In this document: in pieces, positions 9,801 through 18,221 of the stretch
How the letters are laid out: every line of letters starts with the position of its first letter
How positions within the stretch are numbered: the first letter of the stretch is position 1
NCBI RefSeq assembly: GCF_031081985.1
Contig: NZ_JARWSK010000009.1
Location: forward strand, 1-64,000
Source of the DNA: Komagataeibacter xylinus
Lineage (GTDB): Bacteria > Pseudomonadota > Alphaproteobacteria > Acetobacterales > Acetobacteraceae
Direction of reading: 5' to 3'
Length of the DNA: 64,000 bases
The notes under the pieces: generated by a model
Told to the model about the DNA's origin: nothing
The model's database searches: none
Seen by the model: only the letters and a program-made list of their open reading frames with translations
Position numbers and translations under genes: made by a program

Positions 9801-12800
9801 CATGAACGGCGCCAGTGCGGACAAATCCGTCACCTACACGCCCCAGACAACGGGTGAAGGGACGGATACCAATCCCACCACCACCTTCAACGCGGCGGGA
9901 TCGGATGGGGGGGCCTATACATCGGTTCCCGCAGGTGGCGTGAGCGGCCTTGGCGCGGTCAATGACCTCAATGCCACGGGGGCCGAGGGCGGCGACACGG
10001 TGCGCATTGCCTCCACGGTGGAAAATACCGGCTCGGCCGGCATGTACGACCTGACGGTATCGGGCACCCTGCCTGCCGGGTTCTCTACGGCGAATGTAAA
10101 GAATTTCCAGATCACGCGCCCCGATGGCACGGTGGTCTATTCCTCGGCGGCGGATGCCACGACTGCGGCCAGCAGCTATTTCACCACCGGCGGCCTGACC
10201 ATACCGGCCACCTCGGCCACCGCTGCAGTCCTGGCCAAGGGGCAGGACCTGACCATTACCTATGACCTGGCCCTGCCCACCGGCCAGAACCTGGGCGATA
10301 CGCTGGTGGCCAGCGCAAACGTGGTGAACTTTGGCAACAGCCCCGGCGCGGTTGCGCAGGGCGACGGGTTCGTGACCAATGGCGTGCCGCTTGGCGGGCA
10401 GGCATCTGACCTGACCGACCCGGCAAGCATCACCCTGCAGACGCCCACCATCAGCAAGACCATCGGCCCCTCAAACCTGCCTGAAAATGATGGCGTGGAT
10501 ACAGCCACCTCCAGCGGCACCATTGTCAGCGGCGAGACGCGCACCACCACCATTACCGTAACCGTGCCCGAGGGTACGCTCAGCAATGGCGCGGGTGATG
10601 TGACGGTGGTGGAAACCCTGCCCGCTGGCATGGACTATGCCGGGGGCTTTACCGCTACCCTGACCGGCGCGACCGCATCAGGCGCCGATGCCAGCGGCAA
10701 CCTGCCTGCGCCCACGGCGGTCAGGAACGCCGATGGCACCACCACCCTTACCTTTGACCTTGGCAAGACGGTCACCAATTCCAGTTCCACGCCCGGCACC
10801 ATAACGCTGGCCTATAACGGCTATTATGGCGAGAACAATGCGCCAGCCAATGCCGCCACGATCACGTCATCGGCGGTGCTGAACTACAGCGCGCATGATG
10901 ACACGAGCACCGTGGCCGAGCAGGCCGGCCCTGCCGACGTGACCGTAACCGAGCGCAAGCCCTCCCTGACCGAAACCATTACCGATGACACCAACGGCCA
11001 GCCGCTGTACAGCGGCCAGCAGGTCACCTATACCCTGAAGCTGAGCAACAATGGTGATGTCACGGCCTATGACGTCGATCATGCCATCACGCTGCCCTCG
11101 GATCTGAAGGACGTCACCATCACCGGCGGGGGGCAGACCATCACCGTCGCTGCCGGGCAGACATCCGTCGCCCTGTCCCAGCTTGCCTCTCTCGCCCCTA
11201 CCGATGCCCCGGTCACCTACACCATTACCGGCACGGTCGCCTCCGACCTGCCTGCAGGCACGAAGCTTGCGGTAACGGACAACTACACCTGGCATTCGGC
11301 ACCCAAGAGCAACGAATTCACACCGCCCTCGGGCACCCCGTCCGGGTCGGGGGGGGCGCCTGTTACACCGCAGGACGTGCCTGAAGCGTTCAAGGGCACG
11401 GTCAGCGACGCGCCAGCGGTTGGCAACTTCACTTCCGTGCTCGACATTGTTGGTGAAAGCAACGGCACCAGCAGCGGCATTTCCCCCACTAAGTCCGTTA
11501 CGGCGGCCAATGCCGTGCCTGGCGACCAGGTGACCCTGCAGGGCGAGGTCTCGATCCCTGAAGGGCAGAACCAGGATGTGACGCTGACCCTCAAGGTGCC
11601 GGACAACGTGCAGCTTGACCCCACATCGCTGCGCCTGCTGCTGGCCAGCCCGAACGGGGAAGTCATATCATCCGGTTTTGGCAGTGCCACGCAGCTTGCG
11701 GAAGGGACAACATCGGCCGTGCAGGTGGACGGCAAGACCTTCACGCTTTCGAGTGCGGCGGAGGCCGCGCTCAACAGCAGTGGCGCGGCCATAACCGGCG
11801 TGACAACGGATTCCGCCGGCCAGACCGTGCTCACCATCAATCTCGGCACGGTCACCAACAACGATACGTCATCCGTTCCCAACTATGCCATCATCCAGGT
11901 GGCGGGCACGGTGCTCAATACCACGGCCAACAAGGATGGCACCGCCCTGAGCGAGAGCCTGACGGCCAGTACGTCACCAACGCCCACATCAACCACGTCC
12001 ACCCCCGCATCCACCATCACCGAAACGGTCAGGGAACCCACCGTCTCGCTGGGCAAGGCGGTCACCGCGATCAACTACACTGATGATACCGTCACCTTTA
12101 CCGATACCCTGACCAATACTGGCGATGCCACGGCCTATGATGTCGCCCTCAATGACCCGCTGGTGGCAGGGCAGGAAACCGTTGACGGCGCTGTCGTGGC
12201 TACGGGTGCAGGCACGGTGGACACCACGATCAATGCCAGCGGCAGCGTGGCGGCTGCCGATGCGAAAGGCGTGACCACCAACGGTCTGACACTGGCCGCC
12301 GGTGCCAGCGAGACCGTAACCTATACGGTCAAGCTGTCCGACCTGACGCAGGGGCTGGCGCAGACCACGACCAATGTAACGTGGGAATCACTGGCCGGAG
12401 CCACGCCCGCCACTTCAGGCGCAACGGACCAGAGCCGCGATGGCTCGGCCGGGCAGGATGGCAAGGCAGGCACCAACTCCGCCGATACCTATGAGCGCTC
12501 GGTCACGATGGGTCTTGGCACGCTGTCGGGCCAGATCTGGCAGGCGCTGGGCAATACGCCGGGCACTTATGACAGTACCATCGATACCGCGCTGAAGGGC
12601 GTAGGCGTTACGGTGACCGCGCGCGGGCAGGATGGCACCTATGCCACCGGCCTTGTGCAGACCGGCATTACGACCGATGCCAGCGGCGACTATGCAGCGC
12701 TTGTGCCGGTTTATGGCACGCCCACATCCTCCATTGCGGAAATTACCGTGCCGACCACGGGGGGCACGGATGGCGTGCCCGCCAGCGAGACGGAGGTCTA

Positions 12801-15800
12801 CAACCATGATGGCGCGGTAACATCTGCCACGACCGCTGTCAGCCCCGATGCGGATTCAGCCAGTGGCATGAGCGCAACCCATGCCGACCTGGCTTATGAA
12901 CTGCCCGATACCGCGCCCACCATAACAGGCTGGCAGGATACCACGCCCCACGTCACCACTACCGGCACCGCCACGGCAATTGGTGATGGCGGGATCACGG
13001 TGGATGACCACGAACTCGATACGCTGACCACGAAGGAAAGCGGCACCTACAGCTATGCCGGTACCATGCTGACGGTGCAGCGCTATGTTGATGGCAAGGC
13101 CGCCCCCTCGGGCACCGATAGCTTTGGCGCGACGGGCACCGACGTGAGCATGGCGGGCGGACAGGTGAGCGTGAACAACACCGTAATCGGCACCTATACC
13201 GACACGGGCGGCGTGCTGCAGTTCACGTTCAATGCCTCCGCCACCAAGACCAGCATCGCCACACTGGCGCAGGACCTGACCTATACCTACACGCCCACCG
13301 CGAGCGATCCGGCAACGCAGCTTGATGTCACGCTCGGAGCCACGTTCTCGGATGGCAATACCGACCTTGCGGGCCAGCAGGCCACCACGGGCGCACAGGG
13401 TACGGGGGGCGTGCAGACCAGCGCGCCCATGTTCACGCATGTGAGTGTTGGCGGCAGCACCTTTGCCACCACCTTTACCGAACCCAATGACACCCCGGCC
13501 GCGGCATCGGCAACCGCGCTTGGCTCCTATGTCTCGGTGGAGGATGCATCGGGCACGGGTGCGGGGTCGATCCAGAAAGTAACGGTGCAGATCGGTTCCG
13601 CCACGGCGGAGGACGTGCTGGCCGCCACCACGGCGGGCGGCATTACCGCGAGCCTCGACAGCGCAACTGGTACCCTGACCCTGACTGCGGGCACCGCTAC
13701 CACGCTCAAGAACTGGCAGGCCACGCTGGCCAGCCTGAAATATTACGACAGTTCTGATACGCCCATCGAGGGCACGCGCAATGTGAGCATATCGGTTTAT
13801 GAAAACGGGGCGAACACGCCCATCGTCACCAATGGCACCATTGCAGTTACGGCTGCCAATGACTCCCCGGTGCTTGATCCCTCGGTCCCGGTTTCCCTCA
13901 ACGATGCGCAGGAGGACTCCGCGCCGCCGCAGGGCGCGGTGGGCACGGCAGTTTCGCAGCTTGTGGGCTATGCAGGGGCAACAGGTGGCGCAGGCAACGT
14001 GACCGACCCCGATGGCGCGGGCCTGACCGGCCAGGGTGCCGCAGGCGCCACGTCGCTGCCCGGCATTGCCATTACCAGCGCCGATACCACACACGGCACA
14101 TGGTGGTACAGCACCGATAACGGCAAGACATGGACCGAATTCGCCGGCAGCGGTGCAAGCAATGCAGTTGGCAGTGGCAATGCCCTGCACCTGATCGATA
14201 ACGGGCAGGCACGGGTCTATTTCCAGTCCACCGACCCGAACTGGAACGGCAAGGTCAATGATGCCCTGACCTTCCGCGCATGGGACCAGTTTGATGGCGC
14301 GGCCAATGGCAGCATTTCCGCCCTGCCTGCCACCGCAGGGCTGGGCACGGGCACCAACACGCCGGGTTCCGCCTATTCGGCAGCCACGGATAGCGTTGTG
14401 CTGATGGATGACAACGTGAACGACGCCCCGAACGTGGTGGCCGATAACACCACCCCCGGCGCAACCCCGGTCACGGGGGACCAGCCCGCCTCGTGGAAGG
14501 TGACGGAAGATACGCCGCAGGCCACAAGCGTGCAGGGGCTGTTTGGCAGCTACTTCTCCGACCAGACCGACCAGCAGCACAGTGCGACCAACCCCGATGG
14601 CTCCACAGCCAACACCATGGCGGGCGTGGCCGTGGTGGGTTACACGCCCTCGGCTGCGGGCACATGGTCGTATTCCACCGATGGCGGCAAGACATGGACG
14701 CAGCTTTCGGCCGCCGTCTCGACCACGAATGCCCTTGTGCTGTCCAAGGATGCGCAACTGCAGTTTACGCCTGCGGCCAACTATAACGGCCAGCCTGTCA
14801 GTGGCGATGACCTCAAGGTCGTGCTGATCGACAATTCGGGCGCCGCATCAGGCAGCCCGGCCCTTGTGGGAGCGAACGGGCAGGCCCTGACCACGGCTGA
14901 TGGCACGTCGCTGACCGGTGCCGCGCTTGATTCGGGCACGATGGCGATAGCCGGGGCCGATGTCTCGACCCGTGGCGGGCAGACCGCGCTCAGCAAGGGC
15001 ACGGTTGACCTGTCCACCACCGTGACGCCGGTCAATGACCCGCCGACAATGGCGGCTGGCCCTTCGGGTGGCGCCTACACGCTGCCTGATGTGACCTCCA
15101 ACAGTGCTGACAGCGCCAATACGGGCACCACGGTTGCAGACCTGTACTCCAATGCCGTGCAGGATGGGTCCGATGCGCAGCAGGGCGCGGCCGATCCCAC
15201 CGGGTCCACTGCCGACCATCTGGCCGGCGTGGCCATTACCGGCAACACGGCCAACCCCGCAACCGAGGGCACGTGGCAGTATTCCACCGATGGCGGCAAG
15301 ACATGGACGGACGTGCCCGCCAATGTTTCAGGCAGCAATGCCGTGGTACTGGGCGACCAGGCCAAGGTGCGCTTTGACCCCGTGCCCAACTTTACCGGCA
15401 CGCCGGGCGGGCTGACCACGCAGGTTGTCGAGACCTCGGCCGACGTGCCCCTGACCGGCACCAGCGATGGCGTTGCCACCAGCGTGACCGGGCAGGCGCT
15501 TGATGGCACCGCCACGGCCCTGACGGGCGTGAACATAACCCAGATGCAGCAGGACCACCCCAACGGGTCGGTCAGCACCAACAGCCAGCCGCTGGATGTC
15601 AAGGTTAATCCGGATGCGCACACGGCTGTAACCATTCCCCCGGGCACGGAAGACCAGCCGGGCACGAAGGAAACGGTCTCGCAACTGTTCACCACCACCG
15701 ACCCCAATGGCGTGGGTGGCGTTGCCATTACCGGCAATGCCACGCCCGCCAGCGAAGGGACATGGATGTATTCCGTGCCCGGTGGCGCGGCGCAGGCGCT

Positions 15801-17232
15801 CCCGACCGATCTTTCTGCGACCAGCGCCGTGGTCCTGCCCAATGATGCGCAGGTCTGGTTCCAGCCTGCGCCCAACTTCAATGGCGACCCGTCCAACATC
15901 TCGTTTACGGCAACGGTGATCGATAATACGACCGCCACCGCCTTCACGGGGGCGGATGGCAGGGCCGTGGCGGGTAATGCCATAACCGGCGTGACCACAG
16001 GGGTTGATGTCAGCAACACCGGCGGGGGCACCGCGCTCGACGTGGTGCCGGTGCAGGTGAGCACCAGTGTGGCACCGGTCAACGACGCGCCGGTAGCCAG
16101 CGGCAGCGCCACACTGCCTTCGGCCGATACCAGCAACCAGCAGGTCAGGGGCGATAGCGTATCCTCCCTGTTCGGGCCAACGTTCTCCGATCAGACCGAT
16201 CAGCAGCGCAGTGCCTCCAACCCCGATGGCTCGGTGGCCGACCATCTGCAGGGCGTTGCCATTGTGGGCAATACGGCCAACCCGGCAACGCAGGGCACAT
16301 GGCAGTATTCAACCGATGGGGGCCGGACATGGCAGAATGTCAGCACCTCGGTTTCCACTACCGCCGCCCTTGTGCTGCCTGCCAGCGCGGAACTGCATTT
16401 TGCGCCCGTAACCGGCTTTACCGGCACGCCGGGCGGGCTGTCTGCCGCACTGGTCGAGACCAACAGCACGCTGGCCACGGGCACGGCGGCACAGGTGGCC
16501 GATGTCTCGGCGCTGATGGCTGATGAGACCAGCCATGTCTCGCAGACCACCGTGGCACTGAACACGAACGTGACACAGCAGGAGGGCAATCCCGCCCTTT
16601 CGGGTTCGACCCTCAACAATGACCTCAGTTCCTCCGACCTGCTCAAGACATCGGTGGAGGACGGGTTCGAGAACGAGTTCCAGCGTGGCTTTGGTGTTGC
16701 GCACCAGACATGGATACGCGGCACGTCGCTCTACCGGTTTGTGACAACCAACCAGCAATATGATGTTGATGTGCCTGCTGGCGCCTTCATCAGTTCGGAT
16801 GGCACGGACCTCAACCTGACCATTACGGCACGCCAGGCCGGTGGCGCGCCGTTGCCGGACTGGGTCTCGTTCGATGCGGATCGCCGCTGCTTTTCCATGG
16901 TCGCGCCAGATGAGGCCACCGGTTCCATCGATCTGGCCCTTATTGGCCGCGATGAATATGGCCATGAGGCCGAAGTGGATGTGCATGTGGTGATCGGGCA
17001 CGAACATCCCGCGTGGGAAATGGGTAACGATCCGTCCATTCCGCAGGCGGTGGAGCGCGCGATGCAGGTGGTGGAGCAGGACATGAACTGGCTTGCCTTC
17101 AATCCCGATTTCCATCGCGGCAGTCATCAGCCAGCCGAGGCAGTTCACGGCAAAAAGGGACTGCGGGCGCAGATGCGCCAGGTCGGTCAGAGAGCCGCAT
17201 ATGCGCGCAGCCGCGACCTGGTCAATCACTGA
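6886..17232 (+). CDS. Giant DUF4347 / conserved-repeat surface protein (putative adhesin)
   Basis: The protein has 3448 residues, with strong Thr/Ser/Asp/Gly bias and almost no Cys. Residues 4-13 (ILEQRYLFDG) match the LEPR-type N-terminal motif of very large exported repeat proteins. A His-rich stretch follows (16-30). Residues about 74-240 are a DUF4347 domain (VFVDSRVSDWREL…ILFWGCDVGQG). A long array of DUF11-like beta-sandwich repeats runs from about 250 to 1870. An SdrD-B-like domain is at about 1874-1945. Five cadherin-like modules with the G-T-W-x-Y-S-T-D-G-G-K-T-W signature are at about 2400-3240, and a dystroglycan/cadherin-type domain is near 3275-3370. I see no RTX nonapeptides. 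It is divergent from the exporter operon and is likely exported to the cell surface for adhesion or biofilm. Confidence 0.8.
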   Translation: MRLILEQRYLFDGSVAHVSHHHGADRHHHENQGENAHDAPVVDEAVGSLPDLPATTGTDKSVHDRNGGKKDSFTDIVFVDSRVSDWRELTASLGNNVGVVVVDNTRDGMSVVSRVLSHQHNLNSVSFLTYGQAGQIELGSTTINAATLMADSTQVAQWGDALGAKGQILFWGCDVGQGAAGQALVEDLHTLTGAGVAASTDATGLGVLGGDWTLERTAGLDGNAVDAPFSAAAEAGYDSVLDSPTATVTISSPTDTSNLLGNTFSQTITFSNNASNGVGYAPFVEIFAPTNATQDTPLTSVTYLGQSLSAKAVTLVDVDGKVGAYNPYSSGTDGKPQFVTAPAGFKAGDTMYVVSLPFGSYTPKQPTLTLTASFANNTTESVDAPTGTGTPITIAAAGGYQYGADALNDPGTDPTIQGAVATNTVAQNLVQVTAGILTSPRGEDEVPTGPDYPATYEVTVTPAEATQANAIKDMTLNVTLPDSVNYNNSPITLTGADGSTISGTATYVPPADGSKEGGSVKITLDSVAYSANAPYKIDIPVYVGQTDAAGNSILNASGGITSPTTISGATISYTGTWTPPVAEGQTATPVALDQTVDTVPTTFNAKAFAVQETDTITNADGSATGLAAGQVMPGDTITHDIHIENSDYYSSTGMVVTTTLSDGQTLKPGTSPTFTYTDATGTSHTVQLGSAYWSATPGDNGQTVVQMNIAQYLADNKLPAMGAGKQGTISYASTVNENYTATNTPVTEGDTISSSVSVSAQATGPDGTTSQVQDGSSNTLSVPEGTTGLKIVAINGVAVDDTTTPVIHAGDKVTYEATYTLQTGTYTDLNLSSYLPLPLYDTSNPTGTGDSAFTASDSTDPTQQAAGTYSVVSVPNGVDPGKVTVSTQSANNSISFDMGNSNTLATSDAGKQVAVLFTLNATSSPFADGLSLTSQEQSTLTNGQNAQTAQSTLQSVTVAEPAAEIKTGVVSVMNGASADKSVTYTPQTTGEGTDTNPTTTFNAAGSDGGAYTSVPAGGVSGLGAVNDLNATGAEGGDTVRIASTVENTGSAGMYDLTVSGTLPAGFSTANVKNFQITRPDGTVVYSSAADATTAASSYFTTGGLTIPATSATAAVLAKGQDLTITYDLALPTGQNLGDTLVASANVVNFGNSPGAVAQGDGFVTNGVPLGGQASDLTDPASITLQTPTISKTIGPSNLPENDGVDTATSSGTIVSGETRTTTITVTVPEGTLSNGAGDVTVVETLPAGMDYAGGFTATLTGATASGADASGNLPAPTAVRNADGTTTLTFDLGKTVTNSSSTPGTITLAYNGYYGENNAPANAATITSSAVLNYSAHDDTSTVAEQAGPADVTVTERKPSLTETITDDTNGQPLYSGQQVTYTLKLSNNGDVTAYDVDHAITLPSDLKDVTITGGGQTITVAAGQTSVALSQLASLAPTDAPVTYTITGTVASDLPAGTKLAVTDNYTWHSAPKSNEFTPPSGTPSGSGGAPVTPQDVPEAFKGTVSDAPAVGNFTSVLDIVGESNGTSSGISPTKSVTAANAVPGDQVTLQGEVSIPEGQNQDVTLTLKVPDNVQLDPTSLRLLLASPNGEVISSGFGSATQLAEGTTSAVQVDGKTFTLSSAAEAALNSSGAAITGVTTDSAGQTVLTINLGTVTNNDTSSVPNYAIIQVAGTVLNTTANKDGTALSESLTASTSPTPTSTTSTPASTITETVREPTVSLGKAVTAINYTDDTVTFTDTLTNTGDATAYDVALNDPLVAGQETVDGAVVATGAGTVDTTINASGSVAAADAKGVTTNGLTLAAGASETVTYTVKLSDLTQGLAQTTTNVTWESLAGATPATSGATDQSRDGSAGQDGKAGTNSADTYERSVTMGLGTLSGQIWQALGNTPGTYDSTIDTALKGVGVTVTARGQDGTYATGLVQTGITTDASGDYAALVPVYGTPTSSIAEITVPTTGGTDGVPASETEVYNHDGAVTSATTAVSPDADSASGMSATHADLAYELPDTAPTITGWQDTTPHVTTTGTATAIGDGGITVDDHELDTLTTKESGTYSYAGTMLTVQRYVDGKAAPSGTDSFGATGTDVSMAGGQVSVNNTVIGTYTDTGGVLQFTFNASATKTSIATLAQDLTYTYTPTASDPATQLDVTLGATFSDGNTDLAGQQATTGAQGTGGVQTSAPMFTHVSVGGSTFATTFTEPNDTPAAASATALGSYVSVEDASGTGAGSIQKVTVQIGSATAEDVLAATTAGGITASLDSATGTLTLTAGTATTLKNWQATLASLKYYDSSDTPIEGTRNVSISVYENGANTPIVTNGTIAVTAANDSPVLDPSVPVSLNDAQEDSAPPQGAVGTAVSQLVGYAGATGGAGNVTDPDGAGLTGQGAAGATSLPGIAITSADTTHGTWWYSTDNGKTWTEFAGSGASNAVGSGNALHLIDNGQARVYFQSTDPNWNGKVNDALTFRAWDQFDGAANGSISALPATAGLGTGTNTPGSAYSAATDSVVLMDDNVNDAPNVVADNTTPGATPVTGDQPASWKVTEDTPQATSVQGLFGSYFSDQTDQQHSATNPDGSTANTMAGVAVVGYTPSAAGTWSYSTDGGKTWTQLSAAVSTTNALVLSKDAQLQFTPAANYNGQPVSGDDLKVVLIDNSGAASGSPALVGANGQALTTADGTSLTGAALDSGTMAIAGADVSTRGGQTALSKGTVDLSTTVTPVNDPPTMAAGPSGGAYTLPDVTSNSADSANTGTTVADLYSNAVQDGSDAQQGAADPTGSTADHLAGVAITGNTANPATEGTWQYSTDGGKTWTDVPANVSGSNAVVLGDQAKVRFDPVPNFTGTPGGLTTQVVETSADVPLTGTSDGVATSVTGQALDGTATALTGVNITQMQQDHPNGSVSTNSQPLDVKVNPDAHTAVTIPPGTEDQPGTKETVSQLFTTTDPNGVGGVAITGNATPASEGTWMYSVPGGAAQALPTDLSATSAVVLPNDAQVWFQPAPNFNGDPSNISFTATVIDNTTATAFTGADGRAVAGNAITGVTTGVDVSNTGGGTALDVVPVQVSTSVAPVNDAPVASGSATLPSADTSNQQVRGDSVSSLFGPTFSDQTDQQRSASNPDGSVADHLQGVAIVGNTANPATQGTWQYSTDGGRTWQNVSTSVSTTAALVLPASAELHFAPVTGFTGTPGGLSAALVETNSTLATGTAAQVADVSALMADETSHVSQTTVALNTNVTQQEGNPALSGSTLNNDLSSSDLLKTSVEDGFENEFQRGFGVAHQTWIRGTSLYRFVTTNQQYDVDVPAGAFISSDGTDLNLTITARQAGGAPLPDWVSFDADRRCFSMVAPDEATGSIDLALIGRDEYGHEAEVDVHVVIGHEHPAWEMGNDPSIPQAVERAMQVVEQDMNWLAFNPDFHRGSHQPAEAVHGKKGLRAQMRQVGQRAAYARSRDLVNH
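14095..16335 (+). repeat. Intragenic tandem modules (cadherin-like) with near-identical DNA cores
   Basis: Five copies of a segment encoding GTWxYSTDGGKTW-like sequence begin near 14095, 14659, 15268, 15757 and 16294, so the module period is roughly 490-610 bases. The cores at 14659 and 15268 differ at only a few bases over about 40. The fourth copy has lost the STDGGKTW part. Such arrays are prone to recombinational copy-number change. Confidence 0.8.
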
Positions 17233-17654
17233 TAGCCAGGTGGCGCGCATGGTTGGCAATGGAGCGCCAGATGCGAATGTACAATACAGCCTTTCCCGGT
17301 CATATCGCGACCGGGGCGGGCGCTTTTAAAAACGGTGTCCCCTGACGGGATGTATTGCCTGTTACTGGGGATGCTGCCTGAATTCTCATTCAACCCCCCA
17401 CTCAAAATGGGGGGATTACCTGCTGACCCGCAGGGAGATGTGATCGCGCATTCAATGCAACAGCTTTATGAGCGCGATGGCCTCGACGTGCCCGTGCCAG
17501 ATCAACATGGCGGGTGGTATTTTAAATAAACCCCTGTCAGTGCGCTCAGGCAAAACCGGATTTACAAATACATCCTGCAAGGATGTAAAAATGTCCTTGT
17601 ATCGCCTGTGTTCAAAAAGACGATGTCTTCCGAAGTTTTTGGGAAAAAGCTTTA
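17233..17654. other. Intergenic region after the giant protein gene
   Basis: About 420 bases lie between convergent genes. A 7-bp hairpin (CCCCCCA/TGGGGGG, 17394-17414) lacks a T-tract. A 64-codon GTG-started frame (17335-17529) has no recognisable homology and no ribosome site; I consider it unlikely to be a gene, though it could be an eroded fragment. The right end carries a copy of the palindromic element. Confidence 0.5.
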
Positions 17655-17672
17655 CTAAAAACTTTTATCATT
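17611..17672 (+). repeat. Palindromic intergenic element, degenerate copy
   Basis: It contains the element's AAGTTTTTGG and AAAAACTTTTATCATTT ends and a shortened stem. The stop codon and last codons of the leftward gene at 17655 lie inside it. Confidence 0.6.
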
Positions 17673-18221
17673 TCCCGCTCGGCTGACAGAAAAATCCAGC
17701 TCATAGGATGACTGATCGGCCGCGCGGCGCTGCCCGATGACATGAATGGCAGGATCTGGCGGCAGCAGGCAGTTCGCCAGCCATACCGTGTCGGGGCCAT
17801 CACCCTGATTACGGTAGGCCAGATGATTGTCGCCCTGCCGCAGGCGGGCGGGCATTGTCAGCTCAAGATCAATGACGCCAGTGCCGCCCTGCATTGCTGC
17901 AAGGGAGGGAAACGTCACGGTCTGTACACGCAGGTGACCCGGCTGCCCATTGAGGGAAAGCGACAGGGTGTGCATGACGTGGGTCACATAAGCGTGCTGC
18001 TCGCTGACTGACAGGCTGCCATCACCGTTGCGGTCAATCTGGCCAATGAGCCCTGCCGCTACATCCACGCCCGGCGTAAGGCGCAGATGTAAGGCGATAT
18101 GATCACGCGCAAGGCTGAATGTCGTGGCCTGCAGATATTCATCCAGCCGGTGCGCCTGAGCCGCAGCGGGCAGGGCCAGCAGGGCAATGGCCGCAAGACA
18201 CGCCTGTCCGGCCCGGCTCAT
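17655..18221 (-). CDS. Periplasmic protein with one EF-hand-like loop
   Basis: The protein has 188 residues. A signal peptide (MSRAGQACLAAIALLALPAA…QA) is followed by HRLDEYLQATTFSLARDHIAL, the opening of a family of uncharacterised periplasmic proteins. An EF-hand-type calcium loop is at D63-RNGDGSLSVSE-74. The rest is predicted beta-rich. Its ATG overlaps the stop of the upstream DUF3500 gene (ATGA, 18218-18221), so the two are translationally coupled. The last codons (…NDKSF-stop) are read out of the palindromic element, which suggests that the original C-terminus was replaced when the element inserted. Confidence 0.7.
   Translation of the reverse strand: MSRAGQACLAAIALLALPAAAQAHRLDEYLQATTFSLARDHIALHLRLTPGVDVAAGLIGQIDRNGDGSLSVSEQHAYVTHVMHTLSLSLNGQPGHLRVQTVTFPSLAAMQGGTGVIDLELTMPARLRQGDNHLAYRNQGDGPDTVWLANCLLPPDPAIHVIGQRRAADQSSYELDFSVSRAGNDKSF

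Noticed and set aside
12856-14757. 633-codon minus-strand open frame inside the giant gene
   Set aside because: It is antisense to a clear coding repeat region; its length comes from high GC and biased third positions. It has no domains and no plausible start.
6886-17232. RTX toxin or type I C-terminal secretion signal in the giant protein
   Set aside because: No GGxGxDxUx nonapeptides were seen and the C-terminus is a charged tail after a cadherin-like domain.
17335-17529. 64-codon GTG-started frame after the giant gene
   Set aside because: No ribosome site, no recognised similarity, and it contains the non-coding hairpin at 17394-17414.
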